The position numbers and the translations under genes are program-made. Positions 35,114 through 42,836 of a DNA stretch of 49,019 nucleotides are shown piece after piece (position 1 is the stretch's first letter; the number at the start of each line of letters is the position of its first letter). The stretch is taken from assembly GCA_016192105.1 (NCBI GenBank), contig JACPUV010000040.1, positions 1 to 49,019 of the forward strand. Direction: 5' to 3'. The notes under the pieces were generated by a model. It had not been told where the DNA came from, did no database searches, and worked only from the letters and a program-made list of their open reading frames with translations. The DNA comes from Sphingobacteriales bacterium (GTDB taxonomy: Bacteria > Bacteroidota > Bacteroidia > Chitinophagales > Chitinophagaceae).

Positions 35114-35136
35114 TTCATTTGTATCGTTTTTCTTTT

Positions 35137-36111
35137 TTACCAGCCCAGTACCCAGGCAAAGATCAGCGGAGCCACAATGGTGGCATCGCTTTCCACGATA
35201 AATTTGGGTGTATTCACATCCAGTTTGCCCCAGGTGATTTTTTCATTGGGCACAGCCCCTGAATAAGAACCATAAGAGGTAGTAGAATCACTGATCTGGC
35301 AGAAATAGCTCCAGAACGGCACATCATGCCATTCCAGATCCTGGTACATCATCGGCACCACGCAGATCGGGAAGTCGCCCGCAATACCGCCACCTACCTG
35401 GAAGAATCCAACACCCTTGCCGGAAGAGTTATTACGGTACCATTCGGTAAGGAATACCATGTATTCAATTCCGCTTTTTACGGTACTGGCTTTGAGCTCC
35501 CCTTTAATGACGTAGCTGGCGAAGATATTCCCGGTGGTACTGTCTTCCCATCCCGGAACAATGATTGGAATATTTTTTTCCGCCGCGGCGATGATCCAGC
35601 TGTCCTTCGGATCAATCTCGTAATACTGTTTTAGCTCCCCGCTCAATACTGTTTTGTATAAAAACTCATGCGGAAAATAGCGCTCTCCTTTCGTTTCGGC
35701 TTCCTTCCATTGCTTCACCAGGTGCTTTTGCAGGCGGCGAAAGGCCTCTTCTTCGGGGATACAGGTGTCGGTCACCCGGTTATAATGGTTCTCCAGCAAG
35801 TCCCATTCTTCCTGGGGTGTAAGGTCCCGGTAATTGGGAACTCTTTTGTAATGGGAATGGGCTACCAGGTTCATGACATCTTCTTCCAGGTTGGCGCCTG
35901 TACAGCTGATAATATCCACTTTTCCCTGGCGGATCATTTCGGCCAGTGAAATACCCAGTTCGGCCGTGCTCATGGCACCGGCCAGGGTGATCATCATTTT
36001 ACCCCCTTCCAGTACATGCTGTTCATAGCCTTTGGCGGCGTCCACCAGGGCAGCCGCGTTGAAGTGACGGTAATGATGCTGAATAAATTGAGAAACCGGA
36101 CCTTTGTTCAT
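35137..36111 (-). CDS. Deoxyhypusine-synthase-like protein
   Basis: 324 residues of the deoxyhypusine synthase (DHS) fold. The NAD-binding segment MITLAGAMSTAELGISLAEM and ISCTGANLEEDV are at the N-terminal side, and SGAVPNEKITWGKLD carries the lysine (Lys296) corresponding to the catalytic Lys of eukaryotic DHS. The usual KHHIAN motif is replaced by GGGIAGDFPICVVPMM, as in other bacterial relatives. Bacteria have no eIF5A, so the enzyme must act on another acceptor, probably a polyamine-like substrate such as agmatine or putrescine. It has its own region with terminators at both sides. Confidence 0.85.
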   Translation of the reverse strand: MNKGPVSQFIQHHYRHFNAAALVDAAKGYEQHVLEGGKMMITLAGAMSTAELGISLAEMIRQGKVDIISCTGANLEEDVMNLVAHSHYKRVPNYRDLTPQEEWDLLENHYNRVTDTCIPEEEAFRRLQKHLVKQWKEAETKGERYFPHEFLYKTVLSGELKQYYEIDPKDSWIIAAAEKNIPIIVPGWEDSTTGNIFASYVIKGELKASTVKSGIEYMVFLTEWYRNNSSGKGVGFFQVGGGIAGDFPICVVPMMYQDLEWHDVPFWSYFCQISDSTTSYGSYSGAVPNEKITWGKLDVNTPKFIVESDATIVAPLIFAWVLGW

Positions 36112-36207
36112 TGAAATAGTGTTTTGGATCCGCCTTCAGATCACAATACGGTGAGACATTGCGGGATGCGCAAAAGTACAGTTTTGCTGAAAATAGTATA
36201 AAACAAA

Positions 36208-36234
36208 ACCCTGGCTGCCGGAGCAAACCAGGGT
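36208..36234 (-). terminator. Terminator of the 36265-36702 gene (minus strand)
   Basis: ACCCTGG (36208-36214) pairs with CCAGGGT (36228-36234). Read on the minus strand the stem is followed by TTTTGTTTTAT, so it should end transcripts of the secreted-protein gene before the DHS-like gene. Confidence 0.6.
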
Positions 36235-36264
36235 CGTTTTACCACACACCAAAACTAAGAATCT

Positions 36265-36702
36265 TCAGGCTTTTTTTACTTTTTCGTACACTGTCCAGCT
36301 GTTATCCGCGGAGGCTTTGAGCACGATCCGGGTATCTGTATTCTCCAGCGTGATATAATAGAACGTACCTTCTTCACGGGCCGCTTCAAACAGGTCGCTG
36401 ATCCAGTATTGACCGTAATTTTTTTTCAGATCGGCCTGCCGTTTAAGCGGGAGCTCCGCCGTTGTGATATAGCGGGTCAGTCCCAGCAATTTCCCTTCGG
36501 CCGTATAAAAGGCAAATACATGCCGTTCATTGAACAGGAAAGCGGCTTTGTAATAACCGGGGCCTGCTGTCCATTCCACCTGGCTGGCTGCCGTAAAATC
36601 TGATTTAAAGGCACTCAGCACTTTTTCATTTACATTTTCTTCTGTCGCAAGGGTCACCAGGGAACTTACCAGCACCACCAGGACCAACATCATCTTTTTC
36701 AT
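36265..36702 (-). CDS. Small secreted protein (PepSY-like/BLIP-like)
   Basis: 145 residues with signal peptide ending near LATEE (about 21). The sequence KVLSAFKSDFTAASQVEWTA and FYTAEGKLLGLTRYI resembles the PepSY-like (DUF2874/BLIP-like) proteins common in Bacteroidota envelopes. Function unknown; may bind another envelope protein. Confidence 0.6.
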   Translation of the reverse strand: MKKMMLVLVVLVSSLVTLATEENVNEKVLSAFKSDFTAASQVEWTAGPGYYKAAFLFNERHVFAFYTAEGKLLGLTRYITTAELPLKRQADLKKNYGQYWISDLFEAAREEGTFYYITLENTDTRIVLKASADNSWTVYEKVKKA

Positions 36703-36931
36703 ACAAATTATTTTTTGATTTGAGATTTGGGCCGGACTACTTTACCTGTGTGACGGAATAAAGGTAGCGTGGGTTACAGCCCTCCCCAAGCTAATTATGA
36801 TTAACGGAATGGCTTGTTAATAGCTGTTAACAGGCGCTCATCCGGCTTAACCGTTCACCCGTTGCAATAACCGGTTATCCGCTCTTTCCCGGTGCTATGG
36901 TAAACCGGTAGAAAAATTTGCATATAAAAAA

Positions 36932-36959
36932 ATATATTTAGATATTTGTCTAAATGTAT
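36932..36959. promoter_or_regulatory. Palindromic operator of the sdpR-sdpI pair
   Basis: ATTTAGA (36936-36942) and TCTAAAT (36949-36955) form a perfect inverted repeat with a 6-base spacer. It extends imperfectly outward by ATA (36932-36934) and TAT (36957-36959). It is 12 bp before the sdpR ATG, the expected place for self-repression by a SdpR-type ArsR protein. Confidence 0.65.
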
Positions 36960-36970
36960 AATTACTCTGT

Positions 36971-37234
36971 ATGAATATTGTTTTCAAAGCCCTGAATGAT
37001 CCCACCCGCCGGGAGATCCTGGAGCTACTGCAACGGGGGGACCTGACGGCCGGGGAGATCGTAGAGCAATTCCGCATATCCGGTCCCAGTATTTCTCACC
37101 ACCTTGACCTGCTGAAACAGGCCGGCCTGGTCACTGCGGAAAAAGAAGGGCAGTTTATTTATTATTCACTCAACACCACCGTGGTGGATGAGATCATGAA
37201 ATGGTTTTTGCAATTCAAAACAAAAAAGAAATAA
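36971..37234 (+). CDS. sdpR: ArsR-type autorepressor, SdpR-like
   Basis: 87 residues, the typical short SdpR length. Winged helix: FKALNDPTRREILELLQRGD, the recognition helix ISGPSISHHLDLLKQAGLV, and KEGQFIYYSLNTTVVDE as the wing. No metal-binding Cys. In Bacillus, SdpR is a repressor relieved through SdpI. The gene ends 1 bp before sdpI, so both are one transcript. A palindrome at 36932-36959 is the probable operator. Confidence 0.88.
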   Translation: MNIVFKALNDPTRREILELLQRGDLTAGEIVEQFRISGPSISHHLDLLKQAGLVTAEKEGQFIYYSLNTTVVDEIMKWFLQFKTKKK

Positions 37235-37235
37235 G

Positions 37236-37904
37236 ATGAATAAAATATTGAACCGTCTCCTGCCCCTGGTTATACTTATACCCGGCGTTTTCCTGGCCCT
37301 TTACTGGAACAGGCTTCCCGCGGAAGTCCCCCTGCATTTTGATATCAACGGGAACCCGGACCGCCTTGGCAGTAAAAATGAATTGCTGGTCATGGTGATC
37401 ACCCTTTCTGCTGCCAGCCTCCTGGTTTATTTACTGGTGATAAATATTTACCGGATCGATCCCAAGAAATATGCGGCGGAAAATAAACTGCGTCTGCAGC
37501 GGATCGGTTTTTCCCTGGCTGTATTCCTGTCCGCCCTGACCTGTTTCATTATTTACAGTGTATCCCGGGGTGGTTCCCGCTTTGATCTTAACCTGGTCCT
37601 GAGCGGCGTGGGCTTGCTTTTTGCCGTGATCGGGAATTACCTGCCCAATTTAAAACCCAATTATTTTGCCGGGATGCGCCTGCCCTGGACCCTGGAAAAT
37701 CCCGAGAACTGGAGGAAGACCCATGCCCTGGCCGGAAAGCTCTGGTTTGCAGGTGGCTTATTACTGGCCATCTCCTGTATTTTTTTATCCGCCAAAGCCG
37801 CCATGATCTTTTTCTTTGCTGTGATGCTGGTGCTGGTCCTTATTCCCTGTGTCTATTCCTACCGCTATTACCGGCAACAAAAAAACAATAATCCCGTTCA
37901 GTAA
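37236..37904 (+). CDS. sdpI: SdpI-family membrane protein (DUF1648)
   Basis: 222 residues with about six hydrophobic helices. The N-terminal WNRLPAEVPLHFDINGNPD is the DUF1648 signature, and AGMRLPWTLENPENWRKTHA in the middle is the SdpI signature. In Bacillus, SdpI is immunity protein and receptor against SdpC killing. No toxin gene is nearby, so the pair may defend against other bacteria or sense envelope stress. TAACTTTAG at its stop codon may start acpH. Confidence 0.85.
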   Translation: MNKILNRLLPLVILIPGVFLALYWNRLPAEVPLHFDINGNPDRLGSKNELLVMVITLSAASLLVYLLVINIYRIDPKKYAAENKLRLQRIGFSLAVFLSALTCFIIYSVSRGGSRFDLNLVLSGVGLLFAVIGNYLPNLKPNYFAGMRLPWTLENPENWRKTHALAGKLWFAGGLLLAISCIFLSAKAAMIFFFAVMLVLVLIPCVYSYRYYRQQKNNNPVQ

Positions 37905-37909
37905 CTTTA
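37902..37909 (+). promoter_or_regulatory. Possible -7 element overlapping the sdpI stop, for acpH
   Basis: TAACTTTA is a one-mismatch TAnnTTTG and includes the TAA stop of sdpI. It lies 19 bp before the ATT at 37929, a normal leader length for this genome, which supports the acpH start there. Confidence 0.4.
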
Positions 37910-37928
37910 GGGTTCAAAAACCTCCCGT

Positions 37929-38537
37929 ATTAATTACCTCGCTCACGCATATCTTTCCTTTAATCACCCCGGGATCCTCGTGGGGAATATGATCAGCGAT
38001 TTCGTGAAGGGAAAGCAGAAACTGGACTACCCGGCAGGCATACAGAAGGGAATTGCCCTGCACCGGGCGATTGACGAATTCACGGATACACACGAAGCCA
38101 CCCGGGAAGCCAAAGAGATATTCCGCCCGGATTACCGTCTTTACAGCGGAGCCATCGTGGATGTGGTCTATGATCATTTCCTGGCCGCAGATGAAAACGA
38201 ATTCTCCGAAAACAGGCTGCACGATTTTTCACAGGAAGTATATCAGACCCTGCACCGGAACAGCCACTGGCTGCCCGGTCAATTTGCCGGTATGCTCCCC
38301 TATATGAAGGAACAAAACTGGCTTTTCCATTACCGCAGCCGCTGGGGAGCCGGTAAAAGCCTCGGGGGATTGGTCCGCCGGGCCCGCTACCTCACCGAAA
38401 CGGAGACCGCCTTCCGTCTTTTTGAAGAAAACTACCAACCATTAGCGGAATGTTATCGTCATTTTTGGGCCGCCGCCAAACCTTTCGCCACCCGGACTTT
38501 TGAGGAACTGGCTGATAAAGGAAAATTGTCATCCTGA
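37929..38537 (+). CDS. acpH: ACP phosphodiesterase (AcpH-type), ATT start
   Basis: 202 residues if started at ATT 37929, close to the usual family size. The N-terminus then reads (M)NYLAHAYLSF, followed by GILVGNMISDFVKG, matching the conserved start of AcpH. No ATG, GTG or TTG exists in frame between the upstream stop TAG (37908-37910) and GTG 37980; starting at that GTG would delete the conserved NYLAH block. Conserved HD-like motifs: LHRAIDEFTDTH and DVVYDHFLA. The enzyme removes 4'-phosphopantetheine from acyl carrier protein in the cytosol. Confidence 0.8.
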   Translation: MNYLAHAYLSFNHPGILVGNMISDFVKGKQKLDYPAGIQKGIALHRAIDEFTDTHEATREAKEIFRPDYRLYSGAIVDVVYDHFLAADENEFSENRLHDFSQEVYQTLHRNSHWLPGQFAGMLPYMKEQNWLFHYRSRWGAGKSLGGLVRRARYLTETETAFRLFEENYQPLAECYRHFWAAAKPFATRTFEELADKGKLSS

Positions 38538-38565
38538 GTCCAATACCGGAACAAACAATTCGTTT

Positions 38566-38573
38566 TACATTTG
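38566..38573 (+). promoter_or_regulatory. Bacteroidota -7 promoter element for the DUF2911 pair
   Basis: TACATTTG matches TAnnTTTG, 54 bp before the ATG at 38628. Confidence 0.5.
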
Positions 38574-38627
38574 CCCTTCCCCGCGTCTGAACTGGTAAGC
38601 TGGCCGGGAAACCTAAAAAATCGTCCA

Positions 38628-39188
38628 ATGAAAAAAAATTTCTGCTTCTTATTCTTCTTCCAGGTCATTTTTACCGGCCTGGTAGCGCAAACCCTTCCCC
38701 CGGTGGATAAGTCCCCGATGGATATGAGTTATTACCCCGCCAATTACCCGGTGCTCCGGATCCAGGATAAGGTCACCGAACCCCTGGCAGCCCGTATCGT
38801 GTACAGCCGGCCCCAGAAAACGGGCAGGGTTATTTTCGGCGGACTGGTCAAATATGGGGAAGTATGGCGGCTCGGGGCCAATGAAGCCACTGAAATAGAA
38901 TTTTTCAAACCGGTAAAGATCGAAGGAAAAAAAATAGCCAAAGGGCGTTATACTTTATACGCGATCGTCAATGAAGGGAACTGGACCTTTATCCTCAATA
39001 AGGATACGGATACCTGGGGTTCCTTTAAATACGATGCTAAAAAAGACCTGCTCCGCAGCACGGTACCGGTACAAAAAACGGATCCAGCGCTTGAGACGCT
39101 GGCCATGGGCTTTGAAAAAACAACCACCGGCTTTAACCTGGTCGTGGCCTGGGATACCGTTAAAGTTGCCTTGCCCATCAGTTTATAA
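38628..39188 (+). CDS. DUF2911 protein, tandem copy 1 (secreted)
   Basis: 186 residues from the ATG at 38628, giving a signal peptide cut after LVAQ. Typical DUF2911 blocks: KSPMDMSYYP, RIVYSRPQKTGRVIFG, VWRLGANEATEIEF and GRYTLYAIV. Beta-sandwich, function unknown. It is followed by a relative 11 bp after its stop. Confidence 0.82.
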   Translation: MKKNFCFLFFFQVIFTGLVAQTLPPVDKSPMDMSYYPANYPVLRIQDKVTEPLAARIVYSRPQKTGRVIFGGLVKYGEVWRLGANEATEIEFFKPVKIEGKKIAKGRYTLYAIVNEGNWTFILNKDTDTWGSFKYDAKKDLLRSTVPVQKTDPALETLAMGFEKTTTGFNLVVAWDTVKVALPISL

Positions 39189-39199
39189 TTTACCGCATT

Positions 39200-39838
39200 A
39201 TGAGAAAACCTCTTTACCTGGCCGCCTTTGTGTTTCTTTTCCTTTCCTGTAATGAAGGCACAGAGGAAAACCAAACAACTGCTGGTAAAAAAGACAGCAA
39301 CAGCTCACCGCTCACCCGACCGGAAAAATCAGCTATTAACCCTTACGTAATCGTGGACGTATCTCCCATGGACATGTGCTATTTCCCGGTTGATTACCCG
39401 AAATTGAAAATGGCCCATTCCGTGAGCACAGCTCCCCTGGCCCGTGTAATCTACAGCCGTCCCCACCTCCAGGGCCGGCGTATTTTTCATGAAGTACTCA
39501 AATACGATGAACCCTGGCGGCTCGGCGCCAATGAAGCCACCGAACTGGACCTTTACAGGGACGCAATGGTGCAGGGCCAAAAAATCAAAGCCGGGCGTTA
39601 CACCCTGTATTGCATTCCGCATCCTGATAACTGGACCCTTGCATTCAATTCCAATATTGATACCTGGGGGTTGGAACAGGATACCACCCGGGATGTGGCC
39701 CGTTTTACCGTACCGGTGCTCAAAACACAGAATTCTCTCGAATATTTTACTATGCTGTTCGAAGAAAAAGAACGGGAAGCGATACTGCTGATGGCCTGGG
39801 ATGATGTGGAAGTACGCTTACCATTCAGCTTCCGGTAA
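39200..39838 (+). CDS. DUF2911 protein, tandem copy 2 (lipoprotein)
   Basis: 212 residues with a lipobox LFLSC (Cys near 16), so a lipoprotein unlike copy 1. DUF2911 blocks: SPMDMCYFPVDYP, RVIYSRPHLQGRRIFHE, WRLGANEATELDL and GRYTLYCIP. It has an extra N-terminal linker of about 35 residues. Tandem duplication with copy 1; likely co-transcribed. Confidence 0.82.
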   Translation: MRKPLYLAAFVFLFLSCNEGTEENQTTAGKKDSNSSPLTRPEKSAINPYVIVDVSPMDMCYFPVDYPKLKMAHSVSTAPLARVIYSRPHLQGRRIFHEVLKYDEPWRLGANEATELDLYRDAMVQGQKIKAGRYTLYCIPHPDNWTLAFNSNIDTWGLEQDTTRDVARFTVPVLKTQNSLEYFTMLFEEKEREAILLMAWDDVEVRLPFSFR

Positions 39839-39931
39839 TAGCCTGCTTCCCAACGGTTTAACGTTTTCACCCTGATTCCTTTGGTTTAATTCCGCATCTT
39901 TGTACCTGAACAATTACTTTAATTACTACAT

Positions 39932-41071
39932 ATGAAGTCTGCCACAAAATACATCCATGCCGGGGCTCATCCCGATCCGTCCACCGGCGCCATTATGACT
40001 CCCGTATATCAAACCTCCACTTATGTACAGGAAGCCCCTGGTGTTAATAAAGGATATGAATACGCCCGCAGCCAGAATCCCACGCGTACAGCGCTGGAAG
40101 AGGCCCTTGCCGTGATTGAGAATGGGAAATACGGGCTCGCATTCAGCAGCGGGGTAGCCGCCACCGATGCAGTGATCAAACTCCTGTCGCCCGGCGATGA
40201 AGTGATCTGCGCCAATGATATGTATGGCGGCACTTACCGTCTTTTCACCAAGGTGTTTGAGCGTTTTGGTATCGTGTTCCGCTATGTGGATACAACCAAT
40301 GCGGCTAATGTGCAGGCGGCAGTTACCGCCAGAACAAAACTGGTCTGGCTGGAAACACCCACCAACCCGCTAATGAATATTACGGATATCGCGGCCGTAG
40401 CTGCGGTTACAAAAACCAAAAAGATCCTACTGGTTGTTGATAATACGTTCGCCTCACCGGCTTTACAAAACCCGCTGGACCTGGGGGCGGATATCGTGAT
40501 GCATTCCGTCACTAAATATCTCGGTGGTCACAGTGATGTGATCCAGGGTGCCCTGGTAATGAATGACCCCGAGCTGCGTGAAAAGCTTTACTTCATCCAG
40601 AAAAGCTGCGGCGCTGTGCCGGGCCCCATGGATTGTTTCCTGGTATTAAGAGGGATCAAAACACTGGGCGTGCGGATGAAAGCGCATTGTGAAAACGGGA
40701 AGATTATTGCCAACTGGTTACGTAAACACCCCAAAGTAGCCCGGGTTTACTGGCCCGGATTTGAGGACCATCCCGGTTATGCCGTTGCCAAAAAGCAAAT
40801 GAAGGATTTCGGCGGCATGATCTCTTTTGAATTAAAGAATGACAGCGTGGAAGAAGCCAAACGGGTATTGTCCTCTACTCACCTGTTCTCTCTTGCGGAA
40901 AGCCTCGGCGGCGTGGAATCCCTGATCAATCACCCGGCCAGTATGACGCATGCTTCGATCCCAAGAGAAGAAAGAATAAAAAATGGTTTATCTGATTCCC
41001 TGATCCGCCTGAGTGTGGGTATTGAGGATCCGGATGACCTGGTGGAAGACCTGGCAAAAGCGATCGGGTAA
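39932..41071 (+). CDS. PLP-dependent trans-sulfuration enzyme (cystathionine gamma-synthase/lyase family)
   Basis: 379 residues. PLP lysine Lys195 in [31 protein letters not shown] binds PLP phosphate; the [20 protein letters not shown] and [17 protein letters not shown] motifs are all present. Works in cysteine/methionine metabolism; synthase, gamma-lyase and beta-lyase activities cannot be told apart from the sequence. It abuts the minus-strand TMEM175 gene with no space between stop codons. Confidence 0.9.
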   Translation: MKSATKYIHAGAHPDPSTGAIMTPVYQTSTYVQEAPGVNKGYEYARSQNPTRTALEEALAVIENGKYGLAFSSGVAATDAVIKLLSPGDEVICANDMYGGTYRLFTKVFERFGIVFRYVDTTNAANVQAAVTARTKLVWLETPTNPLMNITDIAAVAAVTKTKKILLVVDNTFASPALQNPLDLGADIVMHSVTKYLGGHSDVIQGALVMNDPELREKLYFIQKSCGAVPGPMDCFLVLRGIKTLGVRMKAHCENGKIIANWLRKHPKVARVYWPGFEDHPGYAVAKKQMKDFGGMISFELKNDSVEEAKRVLSSTHLFSLAESLGGVESLINHPASMTHASIPREERIKNGLSDSLIRLSVGIEDPDDLVEDLAKAIG

Positions 41072-41653
41072 TCAATCCCCGGCGGTTACTTTTTCAATTT
41101 TCTTATCCGGGATCAGCCACATAATGGTCACCAGGAAGAACAGGACTACCGAACTGTACGGTTCCAGGAAGGCCAGGGGTATGGCCACTGCATAGAGGAT
41201 GCTCGAAACGATTCCCTTACGGCTTTGTGCTTTCATGATAACTGCCAGTTCAGGGTTTTGTTTGTGGCAGGCAGCGATGGTTTCCTGCAAAATGGTATAG
41301 GAGACCGCATTGAGGATCAGCAATGCGGCATAGATCGCCACGGGCAACGAGTCAAAATGAGTTTCCCCCACCCAGCCGGTAGCAAAGGGCACGAGAGAGA
41401 GCCAGAATAACAGGTTGAGGTTGGCCAGCATAATACCGGCGGAAACTTTTTTCACGAGGTGAAGCAGGTGGTGGTGATTGGCCCAGTAAACACCGATAAA
41501 CAAAAAACTCATCATATAACTGACCAGGTCCGGCAGGAGTTTCTTTATTTCTCCCCATTCCGTACCTTCTGGTGCCTTTAATTCCAATACCATGATCGTG
41601 ATGATGATAGCCAGTACGCCATCGCTGAATGCTTCCAGCCTGTTTTTTCCCAT
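41072..41653 (-). CDS. TMEM175/DUF1211 family membrane protein
   Basis: 193 residues from the ATG at 41653. About six helices. RLEAFSDGVLAIIITIMVLEL holds the FSD motif of the TMEM175 family, and YWANHHHLLHLV follows in helix 3. It is a potassium or proton channel homologue. A longer frame on the same strand runs past 41653 but lies under the plus-strand gene at 41694. Divergent promoter region of 40 bp. Confidence 0.85.
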   Translation of the reverse strand: MGKNRLEAFSDGVLAIIITIMVLELKAPEGTEWGEIKKLLPDLVSYMMSFLFIGVYWANHHHLLHLVKKVSAGIMLANLNLLFWLSLVPFATGWVGETHFDSLPVAIYAALLILNAVSYTILQETIAACHKQNPELAVIMKAQSRKGIVSSILYAVAIPLAFLEPYSSVVLFFLVTIMWLIPDKKIEKVTAGD

Positions 41654-41693
41654 ATCGCCGGTTTTGTCGCTAAAATTATCGTAATTGCTGAGG

Positions 41694-42464
41694 ATGCGCA
41701 ACAGTTCGGCAGAAAAATTAAAGCAATGGCTCGATGCCAAAGTAAAAGAATATAACCAGGCTTCTTTTATTGCCGCAGATCCTGTTTCGGTGCCGCATCG
41801 CTTTTCCAAAAAGCAGGATATCGAGATCGCTGGTTTTTTCTCAGCCATTTTTGCCTGGGGCAACCGGACAACGATTATCAATAAATCCAATGAGCTGATG
41901 GCCCTGATGGACCAGTCCCCTTTTGCATTCTGCACCGGGCATACGGACAGGGACCTGGAAAGGCTGCTGCATTTTAAGCACCGTACATTCAATGCCACGG
42001 ATCTCCTGTATTTTATTGCATTCTTCCGCCTGCATTACAGCCGGCACCAGAGTCTCGAGACTGCTTTTACCCTGCGTGGTGCCAGCATGGAGGAGCGGCT
42101 GGCCGGGTTTCACCAGTATTTTTTTTCGCTGGAGGAGGCACCGCCCCGTACAAAAAAACATATTGCCAGCCCCGAAAGGGGTTCTACCTGCAAGCGCCTG
42201 AACATGTACCTGCGCTGGATGGTGCGCCGGGATGATAAGGGTATTGATTTTGGACTCTGGAAAAAGATTGCACCCGCCGATCTGATCTGCCCCGTTGATC
42301 TCCATGTGGCCAGGGTAGCCCGCCGGCTGGGGATTATCAAACGCAAACAAACAGACTGGCTGACCGCGCTGGAACTTACCGGATACTTACGAACTTTGGA
42401 TCCGCAGGACCCCGTGAAATATGATTTTGCCCTGTTTAGCCTGGGCGTCACAGAAAAATATTAA
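41694..42464 (+). CDS. TIGR02757 family protein
   Basis: 256 residues from the ATG at 41694. Conserved blocks: DPVSVPHRFSKKQDIEIAGF, FAIFAWGNRTTIINK-like segment, LNMYLRWMVRRDDKGIDFG and CPVDLHVARVARRLGI, all typical of this Bacteroidota family. Helix-rich, probably related to DNA glycosylase-like HhH proteins. Function unknown. The following small gene starts 3 bp after its stop. Confidence 0.85.
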   Translation: MRNSSAEKLKQWLDAKVKEYNQASFIAADPVSVPHRFSKKQDIEIAGFFSAIFAWGNRTTIINKSNELMALMDQSPFAFCTGHTDRDLERLLHFKHRTFNATDLLYFIAFFRLHYSRHQSLETAFTLRGASMEERLAGFHQYFFSLEEAPPRTKKHIASPERGSTCKRLNMYLRWMVRRDDKGIDFGLWKKIAPADLICPVDLHVARVARRLGIIKRKQTDWLTALELTGYLRTLDPQDPVKYDFALFSLGVTEKY

Positions 42465-42467
42465 TAT

Positions 42468-42794
42468 ATGACCATTATCCCCGTGGAACTGGCTCCCGCG
42501 ATCAGCCAGTCGATGGATATTGAACTTCCGGCAACCGGCACACTGGAACAACTTCGGGAAAAGTTATCCGCCCGCATCAATGACCTGATCAATAATGATT
42601 TTGAAAAGCTGGTATTCCACCTTTACCGTATTGACGTAAGTGAGGCCAGGATGAGAGCCCTGCTGGCCCAAAAAGAAGGCGAAAATGCGGCCGGCCTGAT
42701 CGCCGACCTGATCATTGAACGACAGTTGCAGAAATTAGAAACCCGGAAACAGTTCAAACAACCCTCTCCCGGGGATGAGCATGAAAAATGGTGA
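42468..42794 (+). CDS. Small cytosolic helical protein, unknown
   Basis: 108 residues. Predicted helical: LEQLREKLSARINDLI, FEKLVFHLYRIDVSE and ENAAGLIADLIIERQLQ. It starts 3 bp after the TIGR02757 gene, so they are probably co-transcribed. No recognised family. Confidence 0.65.
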   Translation: MTIIPVELAPAISQSMDIELPATGTLEQLREKLSARINDLINNDFEKLVFHLYRIDVSEARMRALLAQKEGENAAGLIADLIIERQLQKLETRKQFKQPSPGDEHEKW

Positions 42795-42824
42795 CGTTCC
42801 AGTCCCTGTTCTGGTTCTTTATAG

Positions 42825-42832
42825 TAGTTTTG
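42825..42832 (+). promoter_or_regulatory. Bacteroidota -7 promoter element 4 bp before an ATG
   Basis: TAGTTTTG matches TAnnTTTG and ends 4 bp before the ATG at 42837, again implying a near-leaderless message. Confidence 0.4.
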
Positions 42833-42836
42833 AGCT

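Noticed and set aside
36971..37904. A complete Sdp killing system
   Set aside because: Only sdpR and sdpI are present; no SdpC-like precursor or SdpA/B gene was found within 10 kb.
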